NCBI RefSeq assembly: GCF_014196115.1
Contig: NZ_JACIDB010000002.1
Span: 372,001-436,000 of the forward strand
Length of the DNA: 64,000 nt
Direction: 5' to 3'
Origin: Sphingomonas aquatilis
GTDB lineage: Bacteria > Pseudomonadota > Alphaproteobacteria > Sphingomonadales > Sphingomonadaceae
The notes beneath the pieces are model-generated. The model saw only the letters and a list, made by a program, of their open reading frames with translations. It did no database searches and was not told the DNA's origin. A program made the position numbers and the translations under genes. The stretch's first letter is position 1. Each line of letters opens with the position of its first letter. Below, in pieces: positions 24,486 to 33,900 of this stretch.

Positions 24486-26093
24486 TCAGTTGGAAAAGCC
24501 GGGGACGGGCGCCGCTCCGGCCCGGCGCACGGTCGCGCGCGGATCGGCGCTGGTGCGCGGCGAGGCGGGAACGGGCGCGCGGCCGACCGGCACCGCGGCG
24601 GTGGCTCCGATCGTCGGCGAGACCGCCATCGGCGAACCCGGCACCATCACCGGTCCCGGTCGCGGGCCACCCGGCGTGCCGGATATTTGCCCGAGCAGCA
24701 GGCGTTCGGCGTCGGTCGGCGCGCGATAGCCATCGGTCGGCATCGCGATCTGCGACAGGCTGTTCACCGGCTTCACCAGATAGGGGGTGATGATGATGAC
24801 CAGTTCCGTCTCGTTGCGCTGAAAGCCGTTCGAGCGGAACAGCGAGCCGATGATCGGCAGGTCGCCGAGGAACGGCGTTTTCTGGATCGTGTTGTTGTGG
24901 CCGTTCTGCAGCAGGCCGCCGATCATCATGCTCTGGCCCGATCCCAGTTCCAGCGTCGTTTCGACGCGGCGGGTGGTGAGGCCGGGCACGCGCGTGCCGT
25001 TGAGCTGGACGGCATTGGCGTAATCGAGCTGCGACACTTCCGGGCGGACGCGCAGGGAGATGCGCCCGTCCGACAGCACCGTCGGCGTATAGGCCAGGCT
25101 GACGCCATATTGCTTGTATTCGACCGAGGTCGTGCCGAAGCCGCCCGCGATCGGCACCGGCACTTCGCCGCCGGCGAGGAAGGTGGCGGTCTCACCCGAC
25201 AAAGCGGTGAGATTGGGGTTGGCGAGCGTCGTCACCTGACCCGTCGTCTCGCCCAGGTCGAGCGCGCCGATCACGTCGACGCCGAACAGCTTGCTGGCGA
25301 GGCCCAAAGTCGCGCTGTTCGCGGCCTGGGTGATGATGCTGCCGTTGGTGGCGGGGGTGGTGAACCCCGTGCTCAACGGGCCGGGTCCAAAATTGGTGCT
25401 GGCGCCGCGGCCCTGCGCAAGGCCGAATTTGAAGCCGCTGGTGGCGTCGTTGGTCTGCCAGTTGACGCCGACGTTCTTGATGAAGTTGCGGCTGACCTCC
25501 GCCACGCGAACCTGCAAATTGATCTGCAGCGGCGTCGCGGTGCGCAGGCGCGATAGGACCTTGGTCGTATCGCCGACATAGGCCTGAACCAGGCGCTCGG
25601 CTTCCGCCGCATCGCCGGGGCCGGCAACCGTGCCGGTGAGCAGGACCAGGCCATTCATCGGCGTCGCGGTCAGCTGCGCATCGGGCATCGCCAGACGCAG
25701 CATCGTGCTGATCGAATCGAGGTTTTGGCCGACGCGGACCGTGGTCGCATAGACGACCGCGCCGCCCTTTGCGGTAGCGGAGATCGTCGTCTCGCCGGTC
25801 TTCTTGCCGTAGATATAAAGCTGGGTCGGCGAGCGGACCTGCACATCGGCGATGGTTTCGTCGGCGACGAACACGTCGCTCATCGCGCGCGGCAGCGTCA
25901 CCAGCCGGCCGCGGCCGGTGTTGACCTGCACGATCGACGATCCCGCCACGCTGGCGCCGCCGGCGGGCAGGCGCGCATCGGCGCTGCCGCCGAGGCTGCC
26001 GGCCGCGAGCACGAGGCCCAGCGCCAGTCCGAGCGATGCCGTGCGCGGCGGCGCGGTGCGCCGGCGTGCGTCGGCAGATACGGTGGTGCGCAT
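24486..26093 (-). CDS. cpaC: Tad pilus secretin CpaC (RcpA)
   Basis: This protein forms the outer-membrane ring through which the pilus exits. The 535-residue product has a signal sequence near residues 20-40, an N-terminal POTRA-like/BON-like region (SIVQVNTGRGRLVTLPRAMS; SPTQLYIYGKKTGETTIS), a BON domain (LTATPMNGLVLLTGTV), and the secretin core with TTLANPNLTALSGETATFLAGGE (in outline: the A-N-P-N-L and S-G-E-x-A-x-F-x-x-G-G-E motifs) and the terminal FLGDLPIIGSLFRS and VIIITPYLV. The proline- and alanine-rich C-terminal 70 residues are probably disordered. Confidence 0.95.
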   Translation of the reverse strand: MRTTVSADARRRTAPPRTASLGLALGLVLAAGSLGGSADARLPAGGASVAGSSIVQVNTGRGRLVTLPRAMSDVFVADETIADVQVRSPTQLYIYGKKTGETTISATAKGGAVVYATTVRVGQNLDSISTMLRLAMPDAQLTATPMNGLVLLTGTVAGPGDAAEAERLVQAYVGDTTKVLSRLRTATPLQINLQVRVAEVSRNFIKNVGVNWQTNDATSGFKFGLAQGRGASTNFGPGPLSTGFTTPATNGSIITQAANSATLGLASKLFGVDVIGALDLGETTGQVTTLANPNLTALSGETATFLAGGEVPVPIAGGFGTTSVEYKQYGVSLAYTPTVLSDGRISLRVRPEVSQLDYANAVQLNGTRVPGLTTRRVETTLELGSGQSMMIGGLLQNGHNNTIQKTPFLGDLPIIGSLFRSNGFQRNETELVIIITPYLVKPVNSLSQIAMPTDGYRAPTDAERLLLGQISGTPGGPRPGPVMVPGSPMAVSPTIGATAAVPVGRAPVPASPRTSADPRATVRRAGAAPVPGFSN

Positions 26094-26094
26094 C

Positions 26095-27141
26095 TTAATT
26101 CTTCCCCCCGACCGGAACGACGGTCACGTTGTTGCCGCGCGCGACGCGCACGACGGGTCCCATGGCGACGGCGGTGCTTCCCGCTGCCGCACCCGGCGTA
26201 TTCGCACCCGGCAGGGGCACGCCCTGGACCGAGGCGGGGCCATTGCCCTTGCCGGTCGGCACCGTGCTGCGCTGGTAGCGCGACACGTCGGCGCCGGTGG
26301 CGAAGCTGGAGCTGCCGCTTTGCGGCTGGGCGGCGACGCGCAGCATCATCGCCTTTTCGCCCTTGGCATCGCCCGGCACCTTCACCGCGCCATTGGCGAT
26401 CGCCTCTTCGAGTTCGCTGGGATTGTCGGCGAGTGCGCGCAGCGACAGCGACAGTTCGCCGATCGTGCGGGCGACGGCGACCTGTTCCGCCATCTTGGGC
26501 GTCGCCTCCAGCGTCACGGTGGAATAGGTGCTGACCTTGGTCTTGCCGTCCTCGCCGACGACATTGTCGGTGCGCTGGTCGGTGGCGAGCACGCGGACGT
26601 TGCGCATGATCGTTTCGGACACCTTCAGCGGCGGACCGTCGCCACCGCCGGCAACCGTCTGCGTCAGGACCAAGTCGATCCGGTCGCCCGGAAAGACGAA
26701 GCCCGCGACCGCGGCCTGATTCGACACGGCGACGGTGACCGCGCGCATGCCCGGGCCGAGCGCCGCGGCCAGGAAGCCGCGATCCCCCGGCGACACGAGC
26801 GCGCCCTTGGTGAGCGGCTGGCCGGCGGTGATCGCGTTGCGCACCACCGTGCCCTGCAGCTTGGTGATGTCCGTCGTCGGTTTCAGATAATACGCGCCGT
26901 CGACCAGTTCCTTGGGCCAGGGCTGAAACTTCAGCGCGGTCGCGTCCAGGATGGTGCCGACGGGCAGCGCGCGCGTCGCGACCAGTACTTCGGGGCCGGT
27001 GACGGGCGGCGGTGGCGGCGGCGTGCCCATCGCAGCCGCCTGCGGTGCCGCGGACCCGGCGATGAGCGTGCGAGCGAAGAATGCCGTAATGCCGGCCACG
27101 AACAGCGCGCCCACCAGCAAAACGATCTTGCGACTATCCAT
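26095..27141 (-). CDS. cpaB: Flp pilus assembly protein CpaB (RcpC)
   Basis: CpaB is a periplasmic SAF-domain protein that assists the secretin. The 348-residue product has one N-terminal membrane helix (IVLLVGALFVAGITAFFA), a proline-rich linker and a SAF domain starting EVLVATRALPVGTILDATAL. The RcpC-like part follows: MRAVTVAVSNQAAVAGFVFP GDRIDLVLT (split for length), ending near MLRVAAQP. The C-terminal 80 residues are low-complexity. It is one base from cpaC, so the two are co-translated. Confidence 0.93.
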   Translation of the reverse strand: MDSRKIVLLVGALFVAGITAFFARTLIAGSAAPQAAAMGTPPPPPPVTGPEVLVATRALPVGTILDATALKFQPWPKELVDGAYYLKPTTDITKLQGTVVRNAITAGQPLTKGALVSPGDRGFLAAALGPGMRAVTVAVSNQAAVAGFVFPGDRIDLVLTQTVAGGGDGPPLKVSETIMRNVRVLATDQRTDNVVGEDGKTKVSTYSTVTLEATPKMAEQVAVARTIGELSLSLRALADNPSELEEAIANGAVKVPGDAKGEKAMMLRVAAQPQSGSSSFATGADVSRYQRSTVPTGKGNGPASVQGVPLPGANTPGAAAGSTAVAMGPVVRVARGNNVTVVPVGGKN

Positions 27142-27203
27142 GTCTCATCGGGCCTTTCAGGTCGCCGGTGGTTGATCCGACGGTAATCATTGCAGCGGAG
27201 TGG

Positions 27204-27713
27204 TTAAGATCGGGTTTGCGCCACTTGGGCGGCAGCCGGCACAGGACCGTCGATCGGCAGGATCGCCGGCAGCACCAGCAGCGCGGCGGCCGCGATGGCG
27301 ACGCCATAGGGCACCTCGATCGTGCCGAAGGCGCGGCGGCGGCGCTGGTCGATCATCATCAGCACGGTGATCGCGCCGCCCAGCACCGCCATCACCATCA
27401 GCATGTCGACGAGGCTGCCGAGCGGCAGCCACAGCGAGATCGCGGCGATCATCTTGACGTCGCCGCCGCCCATCCAGCCGGCGGCAAAGGCGCCGACGAA
27501 CACCCCGAAGACGATGGCGGCGACGAGCAGTTGCACGCCGACGTCGGTCCAACCCAATCCCAGGGCCCACCACCACAGTGGCGCGAGCAGCGCGATCGCC
27601 GCATTCTTGGCATTGGCGATCTCGCGGGTGCGCGCATCCTCGATCCCCGCCGCCAGCAGCAGTGCGGCCAGAACCACGGCGAGTCCGACGATCGCGAAAG
27701 CGTTCCATCCCAT
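27204..27713 (-). CDS. cpaA: Prepilin peptidase CpaA (TadV), A24 family
   Basis: This membrane aspartyl protease cuts the leader of Flp prepilins. The 169-residue product has about six membrane helices. The first catalytic Asp is in GIEDARTREIAN and the second in the GxGD-type motif MGGGDVKMIAA. The N-terminal methylase domain of larger prepilin peptidases is absent, as usual for CpaA. The start at 27713 is tentative: in-frame ATG at 27737 also fits and neither has a good ribosome-binding site. No pilin gene is seen in the window. Confidence 0.9.
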   Translation of the reverse strand: MGWNAFAIVGLAVVLAALLLAAGIEDARTREIANAKNAAIALLAPLWWWALGLGWTDVGVQLLVAAIVFGVFVGAFAAGWMGGGDVKMIAAISLWLPLGSLVDMLMVMAVLGGAITVLMMIDQRRRRAFGTIEVPYGVAIAAAALLVLPAILPIDGPVPAAAQVAQTRS

Positions 27714-27794
27714 CACGCGATCACTGGTAGACGGCATGGCTTGCCAAACCGTAACCATGATGGCGATGACCCTGATTTGCATGACTCCATCGCC

Positions 27795-28754
27795 ATGACC
27801 GCCGCCAGCACGACCGTATCCAGCGATTCCGACGCGCTGCGCCGCGACTGGCCTGCGGGGTCGCGCCTGTCCGAATGGGTGGCGCCCGACGGCTGGCGCC
27901 ATCGCCGGTTCGACTGGACGCATCCCGCCCCGCGCGGGCGCATCCTGGTGCAGGGCGGGCGCGCCGATATCATCGAGAAATTCGTCGAGACGATGGGGTG
28001 GTTGCACGATCGCGGCTGGTCGGTGACCGCGTTCGACTGGCGCGGGCAGGGCGGGTCGGGCCGGCTGTGCGCCGATCCCCACGTCGGCCACGCGGCGAGC
28101 TTTACGCCCTGGGTCGAGGACCTCGGCCATTTCTGGCGCGCGTGGCGGGCGGAGGCGGACACGCCGGTGGCGCTGCTCGGCCATTCGATGGGCGGGCATC
28201 TGGTGCTGCGGGCGCTGATCGAGGGGCGGGTCGATCCCGATGCTGCGGTGCTGGTCGCGCCGATGATCGGCATCCGCTCGCCGATCGGCAACCGGCTGGG
28301 CGCGCTGCTGGCGCGCGCGCTGGCGCGGCTCGATCCGACGCGGGCGGCGTGGAAGGTCCGCGGCGATGCGGCCTCCGCCGGGCATCGCGAGCGGCTGCTG
28401 ACGCATTCGCACGAACGCTATGCGGACGAAGCCTATTGGTATGCGCGCGATCCGGCGCTGCGGCTGGGACCGCCGAGCTGGGGATGGGTGGCCGAGGCGT
28501 TCGCGTCGGGCGCGCGGTTGCAGGCCGATCCACGGCTCGCCACGCTAACGACGCCGATCCTGATGCTGGTCGCCGACGAAGACGGTCTGGTCGATCCCGC
28601 CGCCGCGGTGCGGCTCGCCGGGCGGTTGCCCGATGTCGAGCTGGTGCGGTTCGGGCCCGAATCGGCGCATGAGATCCTGCGCGAGGCGGATGGGGTGCGG
28701 CTGCGGGCCTATCGGCTGATCGATGCCTTTCTCGCCAAGCGGCTGGCGGCATGA
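27795..28754 (+). CDS. Alpha/beta hydrolase, lysophospholipase-like
   Basis: The 319-residue product has a serine-hydrolase triad: nucleophile in LLGHSMGGHLVL, Asp in LVADEDGLVDP and His in PESAHEILRE. The lid and cap region around DPTRAAWKVRGDAAS matches the PldB/monoacylglycerol-lipase-like group (serine aminopeptidase S33). No signal peptide is seen, so it is probably cytoplasmic or membrane-associated. It is divergent from the tad operon with an 81-base gap and coupled by ATGA overlap to the FAD oxidoreductase gene. Confidence 0.87.
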   Translation: MTAASTTVSSDSDALRRDWPAGSRLSEWVAPDGWRHRRFDWTHPAPRGRILVQGGRADIIEKFVETMGWLHDRGWSVTAFDWRGQGGSGRLCADPHVGHAASFTPWVEDLGHFWRAWRAEADTPVALLGHSMGGHLVLRALIEGRVDPDAAVLVAPMIGIRSPIGNRLGALLARALARLDPTRAAWKVRGDAASAGHRERLLTHSHERYADEAYWYARDPALRLGPPSWGWVAEAFASGARLQADPRLATLTTPILMLVADEDGLVDPAAAVRLAGRLPDVELVRFGPESAHEILREADGVRLRAYRLIDAFLAKRLAA

Positions 28755-29830
28755 TCCATGACATCGCCATCGTCGGCGCAGGAATCGCCGGCGCGAGCCT
28801 TGCCGCGGCGATCGGGCGCGATGCCCGCGTGCTGCTGCTCGAGGCGGAGGATCAGCCTGGATACCATGCGACGGGTCGGTCGGCGGCGTTCTGGTCGGAA
28901 ACCTATGGCGGGCCGGGCATCCAGCCGCTGACCAGCGCGTCGGAGGCGGGCTTGCGCGCGCATGACGTGCTGACGCCGCTGGGGTCGCTGCATATCGGGC
29001 GCGCCGAGGATGCGGGCGCGATCGACGCGCTGCTCGCCGCCTTCGCCGACACGCCGGTCGCGCTGGCGCGGGTCGATCCACGCGATTTCGTACCGGGGCT
29101 GCGTGCCGACTGGACGCTGGGCGTGATCGAACCGAGCTGCGCCTATATCGACGTCGCCGCTTTGCACCTCGCGTACCTCGGCATCGTCCGGCGGATGGGC
29201 GGCGCAATCGTGACGCGGGCAGGCCTGATCGCGGCCCAGCGCGCCGACGGCGTATGGACGATCGAGACGGAGGCCGGCCCCTATCGGGCCCGCGTATTGG
29301 TGAATGCCGCGGGGGCGTGGGCGGATGCGGTGGCGGCGCGGGCGGGCGCTCGGCCCCTCGGCATCGCCCCCTATCGGCGGACGATGGTGCAACTGCGCAC
29401 CGACCCTGCCTCACCGCCGGCGATGCCGCACGTCAAGGATATCGGCGGGCGCTTCTACTTCAAGCCGGAGGCGGGCGGGCGGCTGTGGCTGACCCCGCAT
29501 GACGAGACGCCGGTCGAACCAGGCGATGCCGCTGCCGACGAAATGGACGTTGCCATCGCGATCGAACGGTTCGAGGGCGTCGTCGACTGGCGCGTCGATG
29601 CGGTCGAGCGGCGCTGGGCGGGGCTGCGCAGCTTCGCGCCGGACCGTTTGCCGGTGTACGGCTTCGACCGCGACGTGCCCGGCTTGTTCTGGTGCGCCGG
29701 CCAGGGTGGCTTCGGCATCCAGACCGCGCCCGCCGCGGCCGCGCTGGCGGCGAGCCTGTTGCTGGGGCGCAGCCTGCCCGACTGGCTGGCGGGCGTCGAC
29801 CCGGAGCGGTACGCGCCGACGCGCTTCTAG
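28751..29830 (+). CDS. FAD-dependent oxidoreductase, DadA/glycine oxidase-like
   Basis: The 359-residue flavoprotein of the DAO family starts with the Rossmann motif IAIVGAGIAGASLA and the acidic strand end VLLLEAEDQPGYHATG, with SAAFWSETYGG as the FAD-contacting block. The second FAD segment is ARVLVNAAGAWAD. The C-terminal part has FWCAGQGGFGIQTAP, which closes over the flavin. The substrate is probably an amino or hydroxy acid but cannot be fixed. It is co-translated with the upstream hydrolase. Confidence 0.87.
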   Translation: MIHDIAIVGAGIAGASLAAAIGRDARVLLLEAEDQPGYHATGRSAAFWSETYGGPGIQPLTSASEAGLRAHDVLTPLGSLHIGRAEDAGAIDALLAAFADTPVALARVDPRDFVPGLRADWTLGVIEPSCAYIDVAALHLAYLGIVRRMGGAIVTRAGLIAAQRADGVWTIETEAGPYRARVLVNAAGAWADAVAARAGARPLGIAPYRRTMVQLRTDPASPPAMPHVKDIGGRFYFKPEAGGRLWLTPHDETPVEPGDAAADEMDVAIAIERFEGVVDWRVDAVERRWAGLRSFAPDRLPVYGFDRDVPGLFWCAGQGGFGIQTAPAAAALAASLLLGRSLPDWLAGVDPERYAPTRF

Positions 29831-29883
29831 CGCGCCCGTTTCTTTGCTATGGCGCTGCGCATCGTATCAGCGGGAGTGTCGTC

Positions 29884-30057
29884 GTGGCGCACAGGTTCGT
29901 GATCGAGAAGAACAAGGCGGGCGAGTTCGTCGCCAAGTTCAAGTTCAACAACGAATTGATCTGGTGGACCGAGGGCTATGAGAGCCGTGCCTCGGCGCGC
30001 AACGCGATCGCTTCGATCCTGAAGAATGGGCCGACCGCCGAGGTGCAGGAGGACTGA
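29884..30057 (+). CDS. YegP/DUF1508-like small protein
   Basis: The product has 57 residues from a GTG at 29884, preceded by GGGAG at a fitting distance. The family pattern is FVIEKNKAGEFVAKFKFNNE, then a W-W-T-E-G-Y-E-S turn and a helix ASARNAIASILKN. Only one DUF1508 unit is present. The function is unknown; structures of the family show small alpha/beta folds. Confidence 0.82.
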   Translation: MAHRFVIEKNKAGEFVAKFKFNNELIWWTEGYESRASARNAIASILKNGPTAEVQED

Positions 30058-30077
30058 CGGTCAGCCTCTTGCCGCCG

Positions 30078-30097
30078 CCCCGGCTCTGCGGCCGGGG
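30078..30097. terminator. GC-rich hairpin between convergent yegP-like and rnhA
   Basis: CCCCGGC at 30078-30084 pairs with GCCGGGG at 30091-30097 around TCTGCG. It lies in the 57-base space between two converging genes but lacks a T run, so termination activity is only presumed. Confidence 0.4.
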
Positions 30098-30114
30098 TAG
30101 CGGGCGGGATGGCG

Positions 30115-30570
30115 TCAGCTCGCCGGGCGGCTTGCCGCCAGCGCCGCATCGCTGGCGAGCTTGTCGACGCGTTCGTTGTCGGGGTGGCCGGCGTGGCCCT
30201 TCACCCAGACCCACTCGATCTCATGCTTCTGCGTTTCGGCGAATAGCGCCTGCCACAGTTCGGCATTCTTCACCGGCTTCTTGTCGGCGGTGCGCCAGCC
30301 GTTCTTGCGCCAGCCGTGGATCCAGCGGGTCAGCCCGTCCATCACATATTTGCTGTCGGTCGACAGGCGGATGCGGCACGGGCGTGTGAGGACGCGGAGC
30401 GCCTCGATCGCGGCGGTCAGCTCCATGCGATTGTTGGTGGTGAGCGTCTCGCCGCCCGACAATTCCTTTTCGTGGGTGCCGAAGCGCAGCAGCGCGCCCC
30501 AGCCGCCGGGGCCCGGATTGCCCTTGCACGCGCCGTCGGTGGCGATTTCGACGAGTTGCGGTTCGGTCAT
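30115..30570 (-). CDS. rnhA: Ribonuclease HI
   Basis: RNase HI removes RNA from RNA-DNA hybrids. The 151-residue product has the catalytic acidic residues in [18 protein letters not shown], in [13 protein letters not shown], in [16 protein letters not shown], and near NERVDKLAS at the C terminus. The handle region [16 protein letters not shown] is intact. Its ATG overlaps the thrB stop (30567-30570), an arrangement common in alphaproteobacteria. Confidence 0.96.
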   Translation of the reverse strand: MTEPQLVEIATDGACKGNPGPGGWGALLRFGTHEKELSGGETLTTNNRMELTAAIEALRVLTRPCRIRLSTDSKYVMDGLTRWIHGWRKNGWRTADKKPVKNAELWQALFAETQKHEIEWVWVKGHAGHPDNERVDKLASDAALAASRPAS

Positions 30571-31520
30571 GCGAAAGCCTCCGGATGCGCGTCATACCAG
30601 TCGAGGCGGCGCAGATAGGCGAGTGGGTCCTTGCGCGTCACCAGCGCATCGGCCGGGGTGTTGAGCCAATCCCACGCGCGGGTCAGCAGGAACCGGATGC
30701 ACGCGCCCTTGGCCAGCACGGGCAGCGCCGCGCGCTCCTCGGCGGACAAGCCGAACGCCGCGTCATAACCGGCAAGTACCGCGGAGCCGACGCCATCGAG
30801 CGGCGCGCCGATGGAATCGAAGGCCCAGGAGGTGTGCATCACCGCGACGTCATAGGCGCGGATGTCGTTGCAGGCGAAGTAGAAATCGATGAGTCCCGTC
30901 ACCTGGTCGCCCAGCATCAGCACATTGTCGGGAAACAGATCGGCATGGATGACGCTGGTGGCGAGATCGCGCGGCCAAGCGGCCTCGACCGCGGCCAGCG
31001 CGGCGTCGATACGGCCGTAGAGGCCGGGTGCGATGCCATCGAGGTCGTGACCGCAGCGGTCGAGCAGCGGGCGCCAGTCGGCCACCCCCAGCGTGTTGGG
31101 CCGCTGCCCGGCGAAGTCGGCGACCGCGCCGTGCATCCGGCCGAGCGCGGCGCCCGCGGTAACCGCCTGTTGCGGCGTGGGGCGCGAGAGCGAGATGCCG
31201 GTCAGGAAGCGGATCAGGCAGGCGGGACGCCCTTCCAGCGTCTGGATCGCGACGCCTTCGCGATCGGCGAGCGCCGGCGGCACCGGCAATCCGCGCGCGG
31301 CGAGGTGATCGAGCAGGGCGAGGAAGAAGGGCAGGTCGCCTGCATCCACGCGCTTTTCATACAGCGTCAGGATGAAGCGCGAGGTGGTGGTGTCGACGAG
31401 GTAATTGCTGTTCTCCACCCCCTCGGCGATGCCCTTGGCCGAGACGAGATCACCGACATCGTCGTAGCGGCGCAGGAAGGCGTCGAGGGATTCGGCGGAC
31501 ACCTGCGTGTAGACGGCCAT
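30567..31520 (-). CDS. thrB: Homoserine kinase, aminoglycoside-phosphotransferase type
   Basis: ThrB phosphorylates homoserine, the step before threonine synthase. The 317-residue product belongs to the APH-like kinase group, with [15 protein letters not shown] in the N-lobe, the catalytic loop [14 protein letters not shown] and the metal-binding [11 protein letters not shown]. The ATG at 31520 follows purine-rich GGGAGAAAGAGAG, part of which comes from the adjacent R4 repeat. It is co-translated with rnhA. The partner enzyme ThrC is encoded at 54396. Confidence 0.93.
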   Translation of the reverse strand: MAVYTQVSAESLDAFLRRYDDVGDLVSAKGIAEGVENSNYLVDTTTSRFILTLYEKRVDAGDLPFFLALLDHLAARGLPVPPALADREGVAIQTLEGRPACLIRFLTGISLSRPTPQQAVTAGAALGRMHGAVADFAGQRPNTLGVADWRPLLDRCGHDLDGIAPGLYGRIDAALAAVEAAWPRDLATSVIHADLFPDNVLMLGDQVTGLIDFYFACNDIRAYDVAVMHTSWAFDSIGAPLDGVGSAVLAGYDAAFGLSAEERAALPVLAKGACIRFLLTRAWDWLNTPADALVTRKDPLAYLRRLDWYDAHPEAFA

Positions 31521-31534
31521 GACGGTCTCTCTTT

Positions 31535-31660
31535 CTCCCTTCCCTCTCAGGGAGGGGCTGGGGGTGGGTGGCGTGCTCGTGGTGCGGCGGCGTCGGGCGT
31601 TTGGTGGCCGTATCGCCCGGACGCCACCCACCCCCTACCCCTCCCTGTGAGGGAGGGGAG
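31535..31660. repeat. Paired inverted repeat (family R4) between ispH and thrB
   Basis: The left arm (CTCCCTTCCCTCTCAGGGAG, then GGGCTGGGGGTGGGTGGCGT) at 31535-31573 is mirrored by ACGCCACCCACCCCCTACCC CTCCCTGTGAGGGAGGGGAG at 31621-31660. Inside each outer arm a smaller hairpin CTCCCT...AGGGAG forms. The same family lies between gcvH and gcvPA. It sits between two leftward genes and abuts the thrB ribosome-binding site. Confidence 0.85.
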
Positions 31661-31666
31661 AAGCGC

Positions 31667-32644
31667 TTATGCCGCTTCCAGCCCGCGCGGCAGCTTGAAG
31701 GCGATCGTCTCGCGCGTCGTCTCTTCCTCGCGCTCGGTGACGTCGTAGCGGGTGGCGAGCAGGTCGACGAGTTCGCGCACCAGCTGTTCGGGCGCCGACG
31801 CGCCGGCGGTAATGCCAAGCGTGCCGACGCCGTCGAGGAAAGACCAGTCGAGATCGGCGGCGCGCTGGATCAGGCGCGCGGGGATGCCCTCGCGCTCTGC
31901 CACCTCGACGAGGCGGACGGAGTTGGACGAATTGGGCGCGCCGATCACCAGCATCGCATCGCACTGGCCGGCGATGGCCTTGACCGCGGCCTGCCGGTTC
32001 GAGGTCGCATAGCAGATGTCCTCGCCGCGCGGCGCCTGCATCAGCGGGAAGCGGCGCTGCAGCGTCGCGACGACCGCGGCGGTATCGTCGACCGACAGCG
32101 TTGTCTGCGTCAGGAAGGCGAGATTGGCGGGATCGGGTGGGGTGAAGGCCTCGGCGTCTTCGACCGTCTCGATCAGCGACATCGCGCCTGTCGGCACCTG
32201 GCCGAACGTGCCGATGACCTCCGGATGGCCGGCATGGCCGATGAAGACGATATGGCGGCCGGCATCGACCAGCCGTTCGGCCTGGCGATGCACCTTGGAC
32301 ACCAGAGGGCAGGTCGCGTCGAGATAGGACAGCCCGCGATCCTCGGCGGCGGCGGGCACGGACTTGGGCACGCCGTGGGCGGAGAAGACGACGGGCACAC
32401 CGTCGGGCACCTGGTCCAGTTCCTCGACGAAGATCGCGCCTTTCGCCTTCAGCGTATCGACAACGAACTTGTTGTGGACGATCTCGTGCCGGACATAGAC
32501 GGGCGCGCCGTGCTTTTCGATCGCGAGTTCGACGATGCGGATCGCGCGGTCGACCCCGGCGCAAAAGCCGCGCGGCGCGGCGATCAGCAGGTCGAGCGGA
32601 AGCCGGGCGGTGCCGGCGGCGGCGTCTGCGGGGATGGAGGCCAT
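31667..32644 (-). CDS. ispH: 4-hydroxy-3-methylbut-2-enyl diphosphate reductase
   Basis: IspH is the last enzyme of the MEP isoprenoid pathway and reduces HMBPP to IPP and DMAPP with a [4Fe-4S] cluster. The 325-residue product shows the three cluster cysteines in [25 protein letters not shown] and [11 protein letters not shown], plus [18 protein letters not shown] and the [15 protein letters not shown] block. The ATG at 32644 is used; the upstream in-frame region overlaps the divergent spacer and is not protein-like. Confidence 0.96.
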   Translation of the reverse strand: MASIPADAAAGTARLPLDLLIAAPRGFCAGVDRAIRIVELAIEKHGAPVYVRHEIVHNKFVVDTLKAKGAIFVEELDQVPDGVPVVFSAHGVPKSVPAAAEDRGLSYLDATCPLVSKVHRQAERLVDAGRHIVFIGHAGHPEVIGTFGQVPTGAMSLIETVEDAEAFTPPDPANLAFLTQTTLSVDDTAAVVATLQRRFPLMQAPRGEDICYATSNRQAAVKAIAGQCDAMLVIGAPNSSNSVRLVEVAEREGIPARLIQRAADLDWSFLDGVGTLGITAGASAPEQLVRELVDLLATRYDVTEREEETTRETIAFKLPRGLEAA

Positions 32645-32760
32645 GTCCTGCCGCTTACGCGATTGCTTGCGCGCGCGAAAGGCGGTTCCTATGGTGCGCG
32701 CCGCAACGCCGGCCCCGTGCCGGCGCTGGTCCTGCTCGTTCGACAAAGGTACGCGTCCTC

Positions 32761-33396
32761 GTGAAAACCCCGGCAATCGGCCTTTGCGCCCTCGCGTTGA
32801 TCCTGTCCGGTTGCGCGGGCAAGGGCGAGATCGTGGAAGGCGGCATCACCGCCGTGCGTTCTGCCTGCCCGACGGTGGGCGTCGCGGCGGGCACCGGCGA
32901 CATCACGCTGTTCGACCCGGCGACCAGCCGCGACGAGAATGCGATCGACGTGGTCGCGAACATGACGCACGTCCGCGGCACCTGCGCCGACGTGGGCGAC
33001 GACATCACGACGTCGATCACCTTCGACGTGCTCGCCCGCCGTGCCCGCGCGGATGCGGCGCGCGACGTGACGCTGCCCTATTATATCGCGATCGTGCGCG
33101 GCGGCACGGCGGTGACCGCGAAGCGCAAGGGCACGGTGACGGTGCATTTCGATGCCGGCCAGACCCGCGCGCAGGCGAGCGGTACTGCATCGACCACGAT
33201 CGGCCGTGCCGCGGCGACGCTGCCGGAGTCGGTGCGCGAGGAATTGACCAAGAAGCGCAAGGCCGGCGACGAGGATGCCGCGGTCGATCCGCTGACCAAG
33301 CCCGAGGTGCGCAGCGCCGTGCTGCGCGCGACGTTCGAAGCGCTCGTCGGCTTCCAGCTCACCGACGACCAGCTGAAGTATAACGCGCAGCGGTAA
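32761..33396 (+). CDS. Conserved-looking lipoprotein of unknown function
   Basis: The 211-residue product starts at GTG 32761 (AAAGG eleven bases before). A lipoprotein signal runs [18 protein letters not shown], with lipobox LSGC. The mature part is strand-rich, with alternating Thr and Val segments such as [16 protein letters not shown] and [13 protein letters not shown], and a charged helix [15 protein letters not shown]. Two or three further cysteines (SACPT, GTCAD) may pair. Similar proteins occur in sphingomonads next to ispH-type genes as hypothetical proteins, from memory. No domain name is recognised. Confidence 0.75.
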   Translation: MKTPAIGLCALALILSGCAGKGEIVEGGITAVRSACPTVGVAAGTGDITLFDPATSRDENAIDVVANMTHVRGTCADVGDDITTSITFDVLARRARADAARDVTLPYYIAIVRGGTAVTAKRKGTVTVHFDAGQTRAQASGTASTTIGRAAATLPESVREELTKKRKAGDEDAAVDPLTKPEVRSAVLRATFEALVGFQLTDDQLKYNAQR

Positions 33397-33421
33397 GGGC
33401 GGGCGGTCACCGCCTTCCCGT

Positions 33422-33529
33422 CGTCACCCCGGACGCGTTCCGGGGTCCACTCCGCGGCGAGGGGGGTGTTTCGAGGCTCTTGCCGTTCCCCCGCGGCCCG
33501 GTGGCCCCCGGAACACGTCCGGGGTGACG
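33422..33529. repeat. Paired inverted repeat (family R1) upstream of the gcv leader
   Basis: CGTCACCCCGGACGCGTTCC GGGGTCCACTCC (left, from 33422) is mirrored by GGTGGCCCCCGGAACACGTC CGGGGTGACG (right, to 33529), with two mismatches between the arms. The 33397-33655 gap otherwise contains no gene; TTGACT at 33588 is a possible but unconvincing -35 element for the riboswitch transcript. Confidence 0.82.
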
Positions 33530-33655
33530 GGGGATATGGGGCGGTCGTCTCGTTTACCCATCTTGGCCCGATCGGCCGCTTTCTCAATTGACTAAACCGG
33601 CCTCGCTCGCCAGAGCGGCGCTTGTCGATGGCGGTGCGAACCGTCATGGGCATGC

Positions 33656-33831
33656 GCGGGAGAGAGCCCCTCATGAAAGGGGCCGCCGAAGGAGCAACCA
33701 CCCCGGAATCTCTCAGGCAAACGGACCGCGCAGGCCTTATCGATACTCTGGAAAGCGCCCCTTCTAGGGGCCACCGAAGGGGTAAGCCGGCGGTGCCGGC
33801 GAAAGCTCTCAGGTTCCCGTGACAGAGGGGG
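33656..33831 (+). promoter_or_regulatory. Tandem glycine riboswitch upstream of gcvT
   Basis: Two glycine aptamers follow each other. The first (about 33656-33731) has GCGGGAGAGAG at its 5' side, CCGCCGAAGGAGCAA in the core and CTCTCAGGCAAACGGACCGC at its 3' side. The second (about 33743-33831) has ACTCTGGAAAGC, CACCGAAGGGGTAAG, CTCTCAGGTTCCCGTGACAG and closing AGAGG. This is the classic gcv arrangement: glycine binding turns on the cleavage operon. The 70 bases after the second aptamer are GC-rich and contain the expression platform; a clear terminator or sequestering stem was not resolved by eye. Confidence 0.93.
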
Positions 33832-33900
33832 TTCGACGGATCGTGACGGCGGGTACGCCCCCGCGGGAACGGTCGCGTGGCCTTGATCTGGAGACGGTTG

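Noticed and set aside
27168..27794. Upstream extension of the alpha/beta hydrolase frame through cpaA
   Set aside because: It is antisense to the well-supported cpaA gene and lacks protein-like composition.
33622..33822. Open frame of 66 codons over the gcv leader
   Set aside because: It lies entirely within the tandem glycine riboswitch and has no protein-like features.
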